Assembly: GCA_011053055.1 (NCBI GenBank)
Contig: DRHT01000031.1
Coordinates: 62,001-126,000 of the forward strand
Source of the DNA: Halopseudomonas sabulinigri
GTDB taxonomy: Bacteria > Pseudomonadota > Gammaproteobacteria > Pseudomonadales > Pseudomonadaceae
Length of the DNA stretch: 64,000 nucleotides
Direction: 5' to 3'
Positions 25,602 to 34,553 of the stretch are shown one piece after another. Position 1 is the stretch's first letter. Every line of letters begins with the position of its first letter. The notes beneath the pieces were generated by a model that worked only from the letters and a program-made list of their open reading frames with translations, searched no databases and was not told where the DNA came from. The position numbers were made by a program, and so were the translations under genes.

Positions 25602-25701
25602 TGCAGCAGCGTTCCGTATCCGCCACTGCTTAACTATGCCCTTTCAACACAAGAAGTTTAGAATCCACCTTCTCCTTCCTTGACTGCTCAATGGGGTTTG
25701 C

Positions 25702-26658
25702 ATGAAAGCTGCTGTCGTCGAGAACGTAAATTTACCACCCCGCTATGCCGACTTCCCTGAACCACAAGCACAGGCTGGCGAAGTAATGGTCAATGTGCGC
25801 GCTGCCGCGCTTAGTCAGCTGGTACGCGCCCAGGCTTCAGGCAAGCACTACTCTAGCCCAGCACCTCCCTTTGCACCTGGCGCTGATGGTGTGGGTGTTT
25901 TGAACAATGGCCAGCGCGTCTATTTTGCCTTTCCGCGCGGCCCGGTGGGTGCCATGGCCGAACGCGTGGCCGTTGCTGCCGACTGCGTAGTAGCAATACC
26001 CGACGGGATCGACGACCTGACTGCGGCCGCTATCGCCAATCCGGGAATGTCATCTTGGGCAGCGCTGACCGAACGCGCGCATTTCAAACCGGGGGAGGCT
26101 GTCCTAATCAACGGCGCAACTGGCGCTTCAGGTCGCCTGGCTATCCAGGTAGCTAAGCATCTAGGCGCTGGCCGCATCGTGGTCACAGGCCGAAACCCAG
26201 CAACTGAGCCGGAACTCTTGGCTTTGGGGGCTCACCGTTTCATTGCACTACAGCAGGAGGCGCAGACGTTACTGGCGCAACTGCGTGAGGAAATAGACGG
26301 TGGCATCGACGTGGTGCTGGATTACCTCTGGGGGCCATCGGCCGAAGCCATAATGACCGCAGCCGACGGTCATGCTCCGGGGCAGGCCGCACGCCGAATT
26401 CGGTTTGTGAACATAGGCTCGCTCGGCGGCGCGAACATTGCTTTGCCCGCCGGCGCACTGCGCAGCAGCGGGCTGGAACTCATGGGCAGTGGACTAGGTA
26501 GTGTATCGAACGCAGCACTGGTGCGTTGTATTGGCGAGCTTCTCGGCGCCGTAGCAAAAGCCGACCTGCACGTCGAGGCAATCGCTAAGCCACTCGCGCA
26601 AGTAGAGACCGTGTGGACCGACAACAGCCTCGCAGGTCGCGTGGTGTTTACACTTTAG
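25702..26658 (+). CDS. Zinc-independent MDR-family quinone oxidoreductase/alcohol dehydrogenase
   Basis: 318-aa medium-chain dehydrogenase/reductase. GroES-like N-terminal part (about 1-120, FAPGADGVGVL), then a Rossmann domain with VLINGATGASGRLAIQVAKHLG binding NADPH and VVTGRNPATEPELLALGAH. The AxxGxxG form and the lack of a catalytic Cys/structural zinc cluster point to a quinone oxidoreductase type. Start at ATG 25702 after GGGG. The 3' end overlaps the convergent DUF3087 gene by 11 bases. Substrate unknown. Confidence 0.82.
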   Translation: MKAAVVENVNLPPRYADFPEPQAQAGEVMVNVRAAALSQLVRAQASGKHYSSPAPPFAPGADGVGVLNNGQRVYFAFPRGPVGAMAERVAVAADCVVAIPDGIDDLTAAAIANPGMSSWAALTERAHFKPGEAVLINGATGASGRLAIQVAKHLGAGRIVVTGRNPATEPELLALGAHRFIALQQEAQTLLAQLREEIDGGIDVVLDYLWGPSAEAIMTAADGHAPGQAARRIRFVNIGSLGGANIALPAGALRSSGLELMGSGLGSVSNAALVRCIGELLGAVAKADLHVEAIAKPLAQVETVWTDNSLAGRVVFTL

Positions 26659-27190
26659 CTTTTGCCGCTTTTATCGCCTCCAGCCACTCGCTGTGCAATT
26701 GGTACTGCTCTGGCTCAAGGCCTTGCCCTTGCAGGGTCGTGAGCAGCTGTTCACGCTCGGCAACCAGGTCGTCCAACGCGCTGGTATTACCATCTAGCTG
26801 GTGCATTTCCAGCAGCCCAAGATGATAGAAGCGCAACAGCTTCTGCGCCTCTGGATTGCCGCGCGCGACCTCATCCTTAACTTGATGCATAACATTGGTA
26901 ATACGCATTAAGCTGCGTTTTAAGCCCCAGCCGTAAGCGGCTGGGCGCATAAATGCCTGCTGCCAGAAAGCATAACGTACGATGAGTACCGTCAGCGTCG
27001 CACCCAACAGCACTCCTGCCAGGTTCCAGCGAAAGTTGCTGACGTCAGGCTGGCCAAACAAAGCAACCAAAAGGGTCGACAACGCCATCGCCAGCAACGC
27101 AAACAGACCGATGACTACAAAGGTGCTTTTACGCGTCTGCCGACGATAGATAACCGGGTCGCGCTGCTCAATCTCGAATAGAATCGCCAT
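26648..27190 (-). CDS. DUF3087 membrane protein
   Basis: 180 aa. N-terminal cytoplasmic segment IEQRDPVIYRRQTRKS, two TM helices (about 24-46 and 55-75), and a cytoplasmic helical tail with KLLRFYHLGLLEMHQLDGN and QLHSEWLEAIKAAKAK. Matches my memory of DUF3087 proteins; function unknown. Monocistronic, convergent with the dehydrogenase gene. Confidence 0.7.
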   Translation of the reverse strand: MAILFEIEQRDPVIYRRQTRKSTFVVIGLFALLAMALSTLLVALFGQPDVSNFRWNLAGVLLGATLTVLIVRYAFWQQAFMRPAAYGWGLKRSLMRITNVMHQVKDEVARGNPEAQKLLRFYHLGLLEMHQLDGNTSALDDLVAEREQLLTTLQGQGLEPEQYQLHSEWLEAIKAAKAKV

Positions 27191-27356
27191 ACTTGCACCT
27201 CTGTGCTCTGTTTCTGCGCAGAAGTGTACGCAGTCCGCCGGTAAAAGGCAGCCGTGGAGCCAGCTATACTATTGCTCAACTCTGGCTCAAAGCCGTATCA
27301 GCGGTAAACTGCTCTGCAGAAGCACACCCTTTCGACCCATCAACAATGGCCCGCTT

Positions 27357-28046
27357 ATGTCCTTTATACAACGTGCAACAACCTGCCAACGCTTGCTCAC
27401 TGTATGTTCTCTTACCTTACTGCTGAGCGCTTGCGCCAACCAGCAGCATAGCGATGACAGTCAAAGCGGGAGTGACGAGATTGCCAACAGCCTGATCAGC
27501 GGCGAGCTACACAACGGGCACTATCGCGCCGCCGACGGCAGCTTCAGCGTCGATACCCCGTTCCGCCCGGGCAGCGAAGCCTACCGCAACATGCACATTG
27601 CCGAATCATTGGATATCAGCGAAAGCCAAGTGCAGTTCACCTCAGCCGCTGCACCGGTCGAGGTTTATCGCGTGCATCTATTCAAGGGCGACCTGCCAGC
27701 CGAAGGCGAGCTATACCGCCAAGCCACCGCGCAATATTTCAAGCTGTTTGAAGAACGCTACGAAACCACCCTGGAGCCCATCACCCTGCAAGACCACGAA
27801 GTCAGCGGCGTCACCGCAACCAGCGCCACTTTTGGTCAACATATCCCACAGCGCAGCGCGCTCGGTCTCAATGCAGAGGCGGTTGATATCTGGCACAGCT
27901 ATTACTATCTGGAGCGCGGCGACAACGCGGCGTTTATCTGGATTAACCGTCCCCAGCCCAATCAACCCGGCGCGACCCAGGGTGCAGAAGAGCGCATTGA
28001 AGGCTTCATCGACTCTTTCCAACTGACCAGCAAATCGCTGCATTAG
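27357..28046 (+). CDS. Putative lipoprotein, unknown function
   Basis: 229 aa. Type II signal peptide with lipobox LLLSAC (Cys about residue 26), then a Ser/Asp/Gln-rich linker and a folded domain of about 180 residues (DGSFSVDTPFRPGSEAYRNM near the start; YYLERGDNAAFIWINRP near the end). The domain contains no motif I can name. Asp at the position after Cys is absent (Ala-Asn), so outer-membrane sorting is likely. The ribosome site is weak. Confidence 0.65.
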   Translation: MSFIQRATTCQRLLTVCSLTLLLSACANQQHSDDSQSGSDEIANSLISGELHNGHYRAADGSFSVDTPFRPGSEAYRNMHIAESLDISESQVQFTSAAAPVEVYRVHLFKGDLPAEGELYRQATAQYFKLFEERYETTLEPITLQDHEVSGVTATSATFGQHIPQRSALGLNAEAVDIWHSYYYLERGDNAAFIWINRPQPNQPGATQGAEERIEGFIDSFQLTSKSLH

Positions 28047-28525
28047 GGTTTTGCGAGAGACCTCTCAGGACTGCTCGTGATGAACCAGGGCGGCATCACC
28101 TTGATTGGTATTCGCACCGGGACAGAAAGTAGCTTGGCAACCAAAGGCATTCGAAGCACTTTTAGCGGCATGTGCGAAAGCGCTGGCTTTTTGCTTTGGT
28201 TCGGCGGGCTGCTCACGCTGATAAGTAAGGCGGAAAATTGCTCAAACTCACCGCGCACATAGCCGGTCGGGACGCTGCCGATACATTAGGAAAGCAAGAG
28301 CTCGATCAACTGTTTCGCAACACACAAGCCACTCTCCCTTTGTAGCCCGCAGAGCAACAGGATAAGATTCGCCTGCGCGGATTCGAGCCCGACACGAGAC
28401 ACTGGTCCGGCGATCGAATGCAGGTCCCGTTCCAGGGCGCCTTTGCACACTTTTACTCAGTTCCATGCCCAGAGCGCGCCGCCCACTCGCGCGCCGAGGC
28501 TAGCACTATTATCAGGATTTACAGC
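28047..28525. other. 479-base gap with no supported gene
   Basis: Holds only short ORFs on both strands. One frame, collinear with the lipoprotein gene that follows, is open from about 28233 except for one TAG (28341-28343), and could be a decayed upstream gene or chance. ORFs 28077-28262 (+) and 28043-28258 (-) resemble no family and lack ribosome sites. No terminator with a T-run is seen. The promoter of the next gene presumably lies near its 3' end. Confidence 0.5.
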
Positions 28526-29353
28526 ATGCCCCGTTCACTATCCCACTTTATTTTGCTGCTATGCCTTGCCGTCGTTCAGGGCTGTGCCACTTACACCACC
28601 CCCGCTGGCGGGGTAAATATCCCCTCTCTGGGCGAAGGCGACATTGCCGAGCTTATGGCCGTTGAACCTGCTGCCAAGTTTCCTGCCCGCCTTGCGGTAG
28701 CGCGGGTACAGTCATCGGGTTACAGCTCGCGCACCAACGACAGTTACGGTAGCGGCCGCTACAGCGTGGTGACCACACGCGACATCGAAGACGAAGCCGA
28801 ATTCAGCCAACTGGCAAGCATGGACATGGTTGCCGGCGTAGCCCCCGTGGGTCGTTTGTTACTGCCAGAGCAGCTCGACACTATCAAGGACCTGCGCCTG
28901 TCCGCCGCACGCCTGAAGGCGGATATGCTGCTGATCTACTCTATAGACACGGCTTTCCACGTCGAAGGGAAAGCGCTTGGCCCGCTGACTGCGATAACCT
29001 TGGGCTTTCTGCCTAGCAAACAAGCTTTTGTTTCCTCAACCACTTCTGGTTTGTTAGTCGATGTGCGCACCGGTTATACCTATGGCGTAGCCGAGGCCAC
29101 CGAACGCAACGTGCAACGCACAACCCTTTGGGACAGTGCGGATGCAGTCGACCGCGCGCGGACCGAGTCAGAAGCCGCCAGCTTCAAACACTTTATCGGT
29201 GAAGTGGGCACTCTCTGGGGCGATACCTTACGCCAGTATGCTGTAAGCGAACCGATACCAGAGCCCGTTGCGCCGCCAGCCCCAAGCAAACCAATCCCTA
29301 CCGCTCCGGCAACATTGGAGCCCAGCGGCGGGCAGGAAACCTTTACCTTCTAG
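28526..29353 (+). CDS. Putative lipoprotein, unknown function
   Basis: 275 aa from ATG 28526 (MPRSLSHFILLLCLAVVQGC): the lipobox VVQGC is correctly placed only with this start, so the 36 extra codons in the ORF track are rejected. Mature domain includes LAVARVQSSGYSSRTNDSYG, RLSAARLKADMLLIYSIDT and LLVDVRTGYTYGVAEAT; the last resembles outer-membrane proteins that report on cell-surface assembly but I cannot name the family. The C-terminus is Pro-rich (PIPEPVAPPAPSKPIP). Confidence 0.7.
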   Translation: MPRSLSHFILLLCLAVVQGCATYTTPAGGVNIPSLGEGDIAELMAVEPAAKFPARLAVARVQSSGYSSRTNDSYGSGRYSVVTTRDIEDEAEFSQLASMDMVAGVAPVGRLLLPEQLDTIKDLRLSAARLKADMLLIYSIDTAFHVEGKALGPLTAITLGFLPSKQAFVSSTTSGLLVDVRTGYTYGVAEATERNVQRTTLWDSADAVDRARTESEAASFKHFIGEVGTLWGDTLRQYAVSEPIPEPVAPPAPSKPIPTAPATLEPSGGQETFTF

Positions 29354-29456
29354 GCATTTGTAGCGCCATATTATTTCGCCAGCCTGCTTACACTCCGTTA
29401 CACTCGGAATTCAGCGCATCTATCTGCCGCGCGGCAACCTGGAAGCTTGACTGCAG

Positions 29457-31322
29457 ATGACCAGCAATAGACGGCAAAGAACCTGGATATCCGACCGGAG
29501 CAACAGTTTGCTCAAGATTTGGCTGCTGCTGGCTGGTTGCCTGCTAGCCATGTCGAGTGCTGGCGCCCAGGCGTACCAGCTGAGTTCTGCCGACCATATC
29601 AATCTCTCGCCTGAGCTATCGATTTATCAGCATCAAGGCGGCCCGGCTGACCTGCAGGAAGTGCGGCAGGCCTATGCGCAGCAGGCATTTGAACCACCCC
29701 GCGACAGCCCTACAGCGAGCAACTTCGGCTTAACAGATGCACAAATCTGGCTACGCGTTGAGCTCGATACCACTACTACGTCACCTTCACGCTGGCTACT
29801 TGAAGTCGCCCATGCCTCACTGGACGACGTGGACCTCTACCTCGCACGTGACGCAGAGCCCTTCTTGCATCAGCACTCCGGCGACCACATCGCATTTGAT
29901 GACAAACCCATCAAGCATCGCAACCATGTTTTTGAACTGCAGCTTGAGCCCAACAGCCATTACACCCTGTACCTGAGTATTGCATCCGAAGGTACGCTAG
30001 CTGCCCCTGTGAGCCTATGGCAGCCGGCGGCCCTGTGGCACGAGGATCAGTTCAGCTATTCAATGTTGAGTATCTACTACGGTTTAATGCTGGCACTGCT
30101 GGTGTACAACCTGTTTCTTTACCTGTCGTTGCGCGATCCGCTGTATTTGATCTACGTCGCCTTCATCAGCTGTCTGGCCATCGGGCAAGCCGGGCTCTCC
30201 GGGCTGGTGGGGCAATTTATCTGGCCGCACAACGCCTGGCTGACCAACTTGGCCCCGACTACCGCCGTTTCCGCCGCCGGCTTTTTTGGCGCCATGTTCG
30301 TGCAACGCTTTCTGGCCGACACGCCGCGGCGCTTGCGGCTGCAATGGTTGATGCCAGTGATCAGCTGCGCTTACGCGGCCACCTTCATTTGCGTGCTCTT
30401 TTGGTCGTACCACTTAGCCGCTATTGCGGTGAACGTTATTTCGCTGCTATTTGCTGCCAGCGCTTTTTTTCTAGGTGCCGTAAGCCTCTATTTTCGCGAA
30501 CCCGGCGCGCGCTTCTTTGTGCTGGCATGGATTTCTTTTCTGTCCGGTGTCACTGTGATTTCATTACACAACCTCGGCCTGCTGCCCTCGAATTTGCTGA
30601 CTTCCAATGCCCTGGCCATTGGCTCGGGTTTAGAAATGCTTTTACTCTCACTGGCCCTGGCAGACCGCATCAACGACATCCAGCGGGCGCGTGATCAAGC
30701 GCAGGCACAAGCGCTGCAGATTCGCCAACAGATGCTGGAAAACGTGCGTGAGAGCGAGCGCCTGCTCGAAGCGCGTGTCGCAGAGCGTACGCTTGAACTC
30801 GAACAAACCAACCGACAGCTGCAACAAAGCCAGCAACTACTGGAGCAGCAGGCAAAACATGACGCCCTAACCGGACTGGCGAACCGTGCATTGCTGGCAG
30901 AGCGGTTGGTCGACGCGCAAGCAAGAGCAGACAGAAGCCATTCCCGTTTCGCCCTACTAGTGGCCGACCTCGACAGATTCAAGAGCATTAACGACCAGTG
31001 GGGGCACACCGCCGGCGATCAGGTATTGGTCGAAATAGCCAAGCGTCTGATCGCAGTCGTGCGCACCAATGATGTGGTTGCGCGTATGGGCGGCGATGAG
31101 TTTGTACTGGTATTGGAATCGCTAAAAGACCCCGCTGACATACCCACATTGCACGCCAAGATACGCCAAGCTGTGTGCTCACCTATTGTTCTGGACACCG
31201 GCGAATCGGTCAGCGTCGGCGTCAGCATCGGCTCGGCCTTCTATCCAGACGATGCCGCCAACGCCAGCCTCCTGTTCAACTACGCAGACAAGGCAATGTA
31301 TGCCGAAAAGCCAGTTAACTGA
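29457..31322 (+). CDS. 7TMR-DISM diguanylate cyclase
   Basis: 621 aa. Signal peptide ending near AQA (about 39), periplasmic 7TMR-DISMED2 sensor domain (about 50-190, typical of carbohydrate or peptide sensing), seven TM helices (about 205-395), a coiled coil, then GGDEF (about 460-620). Active site [11 protein letters not shown] with RTND as the RxxD inhibitory site. It should make c-di-GMP. The protein ends soon after the GGDEF fold (YADKAMYAEK) and its last codons overlap the start of a lipase gene. Confidence 0.88.
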   Translation: MTSNRRQRTWISDRSNSLLKIWLLLAGCLLAMSSAGAQAYQLSSADHINLSPELSIYQHQGGPADLQEVRQAYAQQAFEPPRDSPTASNFGLTDAQIWLRVELDTTTTSPSRWLLEVAHASLDDVDLYLARDAEPFLHQHSGDHIAFDDKPIKHRNHVFELQLEPNSHYTLYLSIASEGTLAAPVSLWQPAALWHEDQFSYSMLSIYYGLMLALLVYNLFLYLSLRDPLYLIYVAFISCLAIGQAGLSGLVGQFIWPHNAWLTNLAPTTAVSAAGFFGAMFVQRFLADTPRRLRLQWLMPVISCAYAATFICVLFWSYHLAAIAVNVISLLFAASAFFLGAVSLYFREPGARFFVLAWISFLSGVTVISLHNLGLLPSNLLTSNALAIGSGLEMLLLSLALADRINDIQRARDQAQAQALQIRQQMLENVRESERLLEARVAERTLELEQTNRQLQQSQQLLEQQAKHDALTGLANRALLAERLVDAQARADRSHSRFALLVADLDRFKSINDQWGHTAGDQVLVEIAKRLIAVVRTNDVVARMGGDEFVLVLESLKDPADIPTLHAKIRQAVCSPIVLDTGESVSVGVSIGSAFYPDDAANASLLFNYADKAMYAEKPVN

Positions 31323-32106
31323 GCCACGTTCGCACCGCCGTCGCGTTAGTTCTAGCCTGCTCTTAGCGGCTCTACTTTTGGCCTTCACCGCAGTAACGGC
31401 TCACGCCAGCGAATGCGTAGTCCTGCTGCACGGCCTGGCCCGCACCAGCCACTCGATGGAAGACCTGCAAAGAACGCTGGGTGAAGCGGGCTATCAAGTA
31501 GTCAATCGTAATTACCCTTCCCGCCAGTACCCAGTGGCAGAGCTCAGCGACATGGCCATTACCCCGGCACTGGAAGCCTGCGCGCCGGAGAGCACGCGGC
31601 ACTTCGTGACGCATTCCTTGGGAGGCATTCTAGTGCGCTACTACCTTCAGAAGCACGAGTTGCCGCAGCTGGGCCGTGTGGTCATGCTTGGGCCACCCAA
31701 TCAGGGCAGCGAAGTGGTTGATGCCCTCAGCGAGATTCCCGGCTTCACTTGGCTCAATGGCCCAGCGGGGCTGGAACTTGGCACCGAAGCGAAGGATATA
31801 CCGCAACAGCTTGGGCAGGCAGATTTCAGCGTCGGCATCATAGCCGGCACCCAGAGCATCAACCTCGTTCTCTCAACCATGCTACCCAACCCGGATGACG
31901 GTAAGGTCTCGGTGGCAAGTACCAAGCTGAAAGGCATGAGCGATCACATCACGTTGCCGGTCACCCACCCGTTCATGATGCAGGACGAGCAGGTGATAGC
32001 GCAGACTTTGCATTTTTTGCGATACGGCCACTTTGTACACTCTTTGCAAATCCCCCATCAGGATCCACCGAAAGGCTTTCAGGCCAAACAGAGCAAACCA
32101 CAATGA
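31300..32106 (+). CDS. Secreted alpha/beta hydrolase (lipase/PGAP1-like)
   Basis: 268 aa with start chosen at ATG 31300, which overlaps the end of the upstream cyclase gene by 23 bases and gives a signal peptide (VSSSLLLAALLLAFTAVTAHA). ECVVLLHGLARTSHSMEDLQ is the oxyanion-hole segment; nucleophile Ser in FVTHSLGGILVRYYL; VMLGPPNQGSEVVD is a lipase-family block. Catalytic His probably in THPFMMQ. Predicted periplasmic lipase or esterase. A longer start at 31186 lies within the cyclase frame and is unlikely. Confidence 0.78.
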   Translation: MPKSQLTEPRSHRRRVSSSLLLAALLLAFTAVTAHASECVVLLHGLARTSHSMEDLQRTLGEAGYQVVNRNYPSRQYPVAELSDMAITPALEACAPESTRHFVTHSLGGILVRYYLQKHELPQLGRVVMLGPPNQGSEVVDALSEIPGFTWLNGPAGLELGTEAKDIPQQLGQADFSVGIIAGTQSINLVLSTMLPNPDDGKVSVASTKLKGMSDHITLPVTHPFMMQDEQVIAQTLHFLRYGHFVHSLQIPHQDPPKGFQAKQSKPQ

Positions 32107-32179
32107 CACCAAAGCGGCATGCGCCTATCCAATAGGCTAGTATTGCCGTCTTGCAAAAGTCCCACCTCATAGGACCCAC

Positions 32180-32917
32180 ATGCTGATCCACACCCTGATC
32201 GACCTCGGCGTGATGCTGCTCAGCATTACGCTGATTTACCTAAGCCTCCTGAGCTACGCCAGACGCCGACGCCCCAACTGGCACAGCAAACTGCAAGAAC
32301 GGCGCGCAGTCATTTTGCTGGTGTTCACGCTATTGGTGATCGCCATAAAGGTCAGCCAGGAAGTGCTCGGCGGGCATACCAGTGAGATGGATATCGCCAT
32401 TCTGGAGTACATTCACCAGCACACCTCCCCTGCCACAGTCAGTGCGTTCCAGTGGATTACCCTGAGCGGGTCATCCAGATTCCTTACCATCCTGGGCGTG
32501 CTGTTAACAGCCATACTGCTGCTGGCGCGCCATTACCGCGAAGCACTGCTGTTATCGGTATCAATGATCGGCGGAGGACTGTTGGTTTACAGCATCAAAC
32601 TGGGAATCGCCCGCGACCGTCCGGCACTCTGGGAGACCGACTGGTATTGGGGTTACAGCTTTCCCAGCGGCCACACGCTGGGCACCGCGGCCTGCGCCAC
32701 CGCACTGGCGCTGTGCGCTGCGCAGCTGTGGCCCGCCTCCCGACGCCCGGCTGTTTTGCTGGCCGGTTTATGGATCTTATTGGTGGCTGCCTCGCGGCTG
32801 GTTCTAGGCGTGCATTGGCCAACCGATGTGCTGGTCGCAGCCTGCCTGGGCATTGTGTTGCCGATTTTGCTACGGGTAGCGTTTACCGCACTGTCTAAAC
32901 CGCAGCAGCCTGGCTAA
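32180..32917 (+). CDS. PAP2-type membrane phosphatase
   Basis: 245 aa, about six TM helices. All three PAP2 motifs are present: KLGIARDRP (KxxxxxxRP), FPSGHTLG (PSGH) and SRLVLGVHWPTD (SRxxxxxHxxxD), which form the vanadium-haloperoxidase-like active site at the periplasmic face. Likely dephosphorylates undecaprenyl pyrophosphate, phosphatidate or phosphatidylglycerophosphate. Its 3' end overlaps the convergent MASE1 cyclase gene by 23 bases. Confidence 0.88.
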   Translation: MLIHTLIDLGVMLLSITLIYLSLLSYARRRRPNWHSKLQERRAVILLVFTLLVIAIKVSQEVLGGHTSEMDIAILEYIHQHTSPATVSAFQWITLSGSSRFLTILGVLLTAILLLARHYREALLLSVSMIGGGLLVYSIKLGIARDRPALWETDWYWGYSFPSGHTLGTAACATALALCAAQLWPASRRPAVLLAGLWILLVAASRLVLGVHWPTDVLVAACLGIVLPILLRVAFTALSKPQQPG

Positions 32918-34355
32918 GCTCAGCAACCTCTACACGGTTTCGCCCCGCCGCCTTAGCCCTATATAACGCTTTGTCGGCCTCAGCCAGCAAATCATCCAAC
33001 TCGTTTAAGGGCGCTTGCGCGTGCCAAGCCATGCCTATGCTAACGGTCACCTGCAGCGTTTGATCGTTGGCTACCGGGGTTTTTAACTCGGCTACTGCGG
33101 CCAACATGCGCTGAGCCAGCCCCATGGCGATCTCTCGATTGATCCCCTCAAAAATAACCGCAAATTCTTCACCTCCGGTACGACCAAACACATCGCCGTC
33201 ACGCAGGGTGCCGCCAATTACCCGTGCAAAGCCGCGCAGCACCTCGTCACCTACCGCGTGACCATGGTTGTCATTGACCGCTTTGAAATGATCGATATCC
33301 AGTACCATCACCGCCACGGATGAGCTGCCGCTGCTCGCATTTTCAAGCAGGTGCTGACCTCGAGCAAAAAAACCACCACGATCCAATACCGCAGTGAGGT
33401 GATCGTGGCTGGCCAGGTACTCAAAACGCTGTAACAACTCGTTGCGGGCGCCGTTCACGCAGGCGACCGTCAAAGGCCCCAAAGCTACCAGAGCGATGCC
33501 CAGGCGAATCGAGATAATCGCATCCATGTGGGCATCTGACTGCTCCAAACCTTGAAGGGTGACACTAATACTGGACATCATGACCAAGCTGGCCAGTGCC
33601 GTTAGCACCACGGTCGCCCTGGTCGAGTATTGCAAAGCGCACCATAGCAATGCCGGTACAGGCACCCCAATTGAGCCAGGCCCATTCCATATAGCCGCCA
33701 ATGCCACTGAAACACAGAGTGTCGCAGCCGGGAGCAGGTGAAATAGCAGATCACTCCTCTCTGTGGGCTGGGCGTTGTCTGCTCGGCGCTCAAAACGAGT
33801 AAGCATCAACGGCAGAATCAAAATCCCGTTGACCAATTCGGAGGTAAACCAAAATCCGGCCATATGCCCAACACCACTGGCGAACCAGTCCGGCGCGCAC
33901 CAGCGCACCAAAGTCAGGCCCGATACCGTGCTGCAAAAGGCCGCGACAATACACACCACCAACAATTGTAGAACCGACGCTGGCGTATCCAGCGTCGGTA
34001 TATCCGGGCCGAACCGTCGATACAAGAGCACACCCACCGCGACAAAGACCAGATTGGTAAAAGCCAAGGAAAATGCCAGCAACGGCTGCCCACCGAACAT
34101 CAGGTCAGGTGCCATATAAGCCAGCAGCGCCACCAGCCAGCCCATCGGGTGGACAAGCAGAGGTATGCGTAGCATAAGGCCTAACAGCAAGGCATTGGCC
34201 GGCCAAAAAGCGGCCATAAAACCAAATGGACGAGTGAGCACGCCGAACAGCGAGGCACCAAACACCAGCAGCGCCATCAGCGACAGGTAGATAAGTAACT
34301 GATACCCCTGGCTCTTGCCTGCCACAAATCTACCCACCGCACTCTTGTTGTACAT
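32895..34355 (-). CDS. MASE1-GGDEF diguanylate cyclase
   Basis: 486 aa from ATG 34355 (the ORF track starts two codons earlier at TTG). MASE1 membrane sensor of about eight TM helices (to about 290; PFGFMAAFWPANALLLGLML is characteristic), then GGDEF with GRTGGEEFAVIFEG and RDGD inhibitory site. Signal unknown. Faces the PAS-GAF-GGDEF gene divergently across a 198-base intergenic region. Confidence 0.88.
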   Translation of the reverse strand: MYNKSAVGRFVAGKSQGYQLLIYLSLMALLVFGASLFGVLTRPFGFMAAFWPANALLLGLMLRIPLLVHPMGWLVALLAYMAPDLMFGGQPLLAFSLAFTNLVFVAVGVLLYRRFGPDIPTLDTPASVLQLLVVCIVAAFCSTVSGLTLVRWCAPDWFASGVGHMAGFWFTSELVNGILILPLMLTRFERRADNAQPTERSDLLFHLLPAATLCVSVALAAIWNGPGSIGVPVPALLWCALQYSTRATVVLTALASLVMMSSISVTLQGLEQSDAHMDAIISIRLGIALVALGPLTVACVNGARNELLQRFEYLASHDHLTAVLDRGGFFARGQHLLENASSGSSSVAVMVLDIDHFKAVNDNHGHAVGDEVLRGFARVIGGTLRDGDVFGRTGGEEFAVIFEGINREIAMGLAQRMLAAVAELKTPVANDQTLQVTVSIGMAWHAQAPLNELDDLLAEADKALYRAKAAGRNRVEVAELSQAAAV

Positions 34356-34553
34356 TGTCAACGCCGCTCGGCCCCCATCACTTCGACCTTTTATTCATTC
34401 AAGCACACGCGGCCGCCCTCACCACCGATAAAATCCAAGAAAAACGGACAGAGTGCGACCTAACAACTAAAATGCCATCATAAAGGCCGCATTCTACCGG
34501 ATACCGCCCTACTGCACTCCGGTAAGGCCACACGTCCCATAAGGGTATCCCGC

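Noticed and set aside
28370-28440. tRNA-like T-arm words (GATTCGAGCCC) in the gap before the lipoprotein
   Set aside because: No acceptor, D-arm or anticodon stem can be folded around it on either strand.
30017-30694. 225-aa plus-strand ORF within the 7TMR-DISM cyclase gene
   Set aside because: Alternative frame of a coding sequence with the correct domain order in the other frame.
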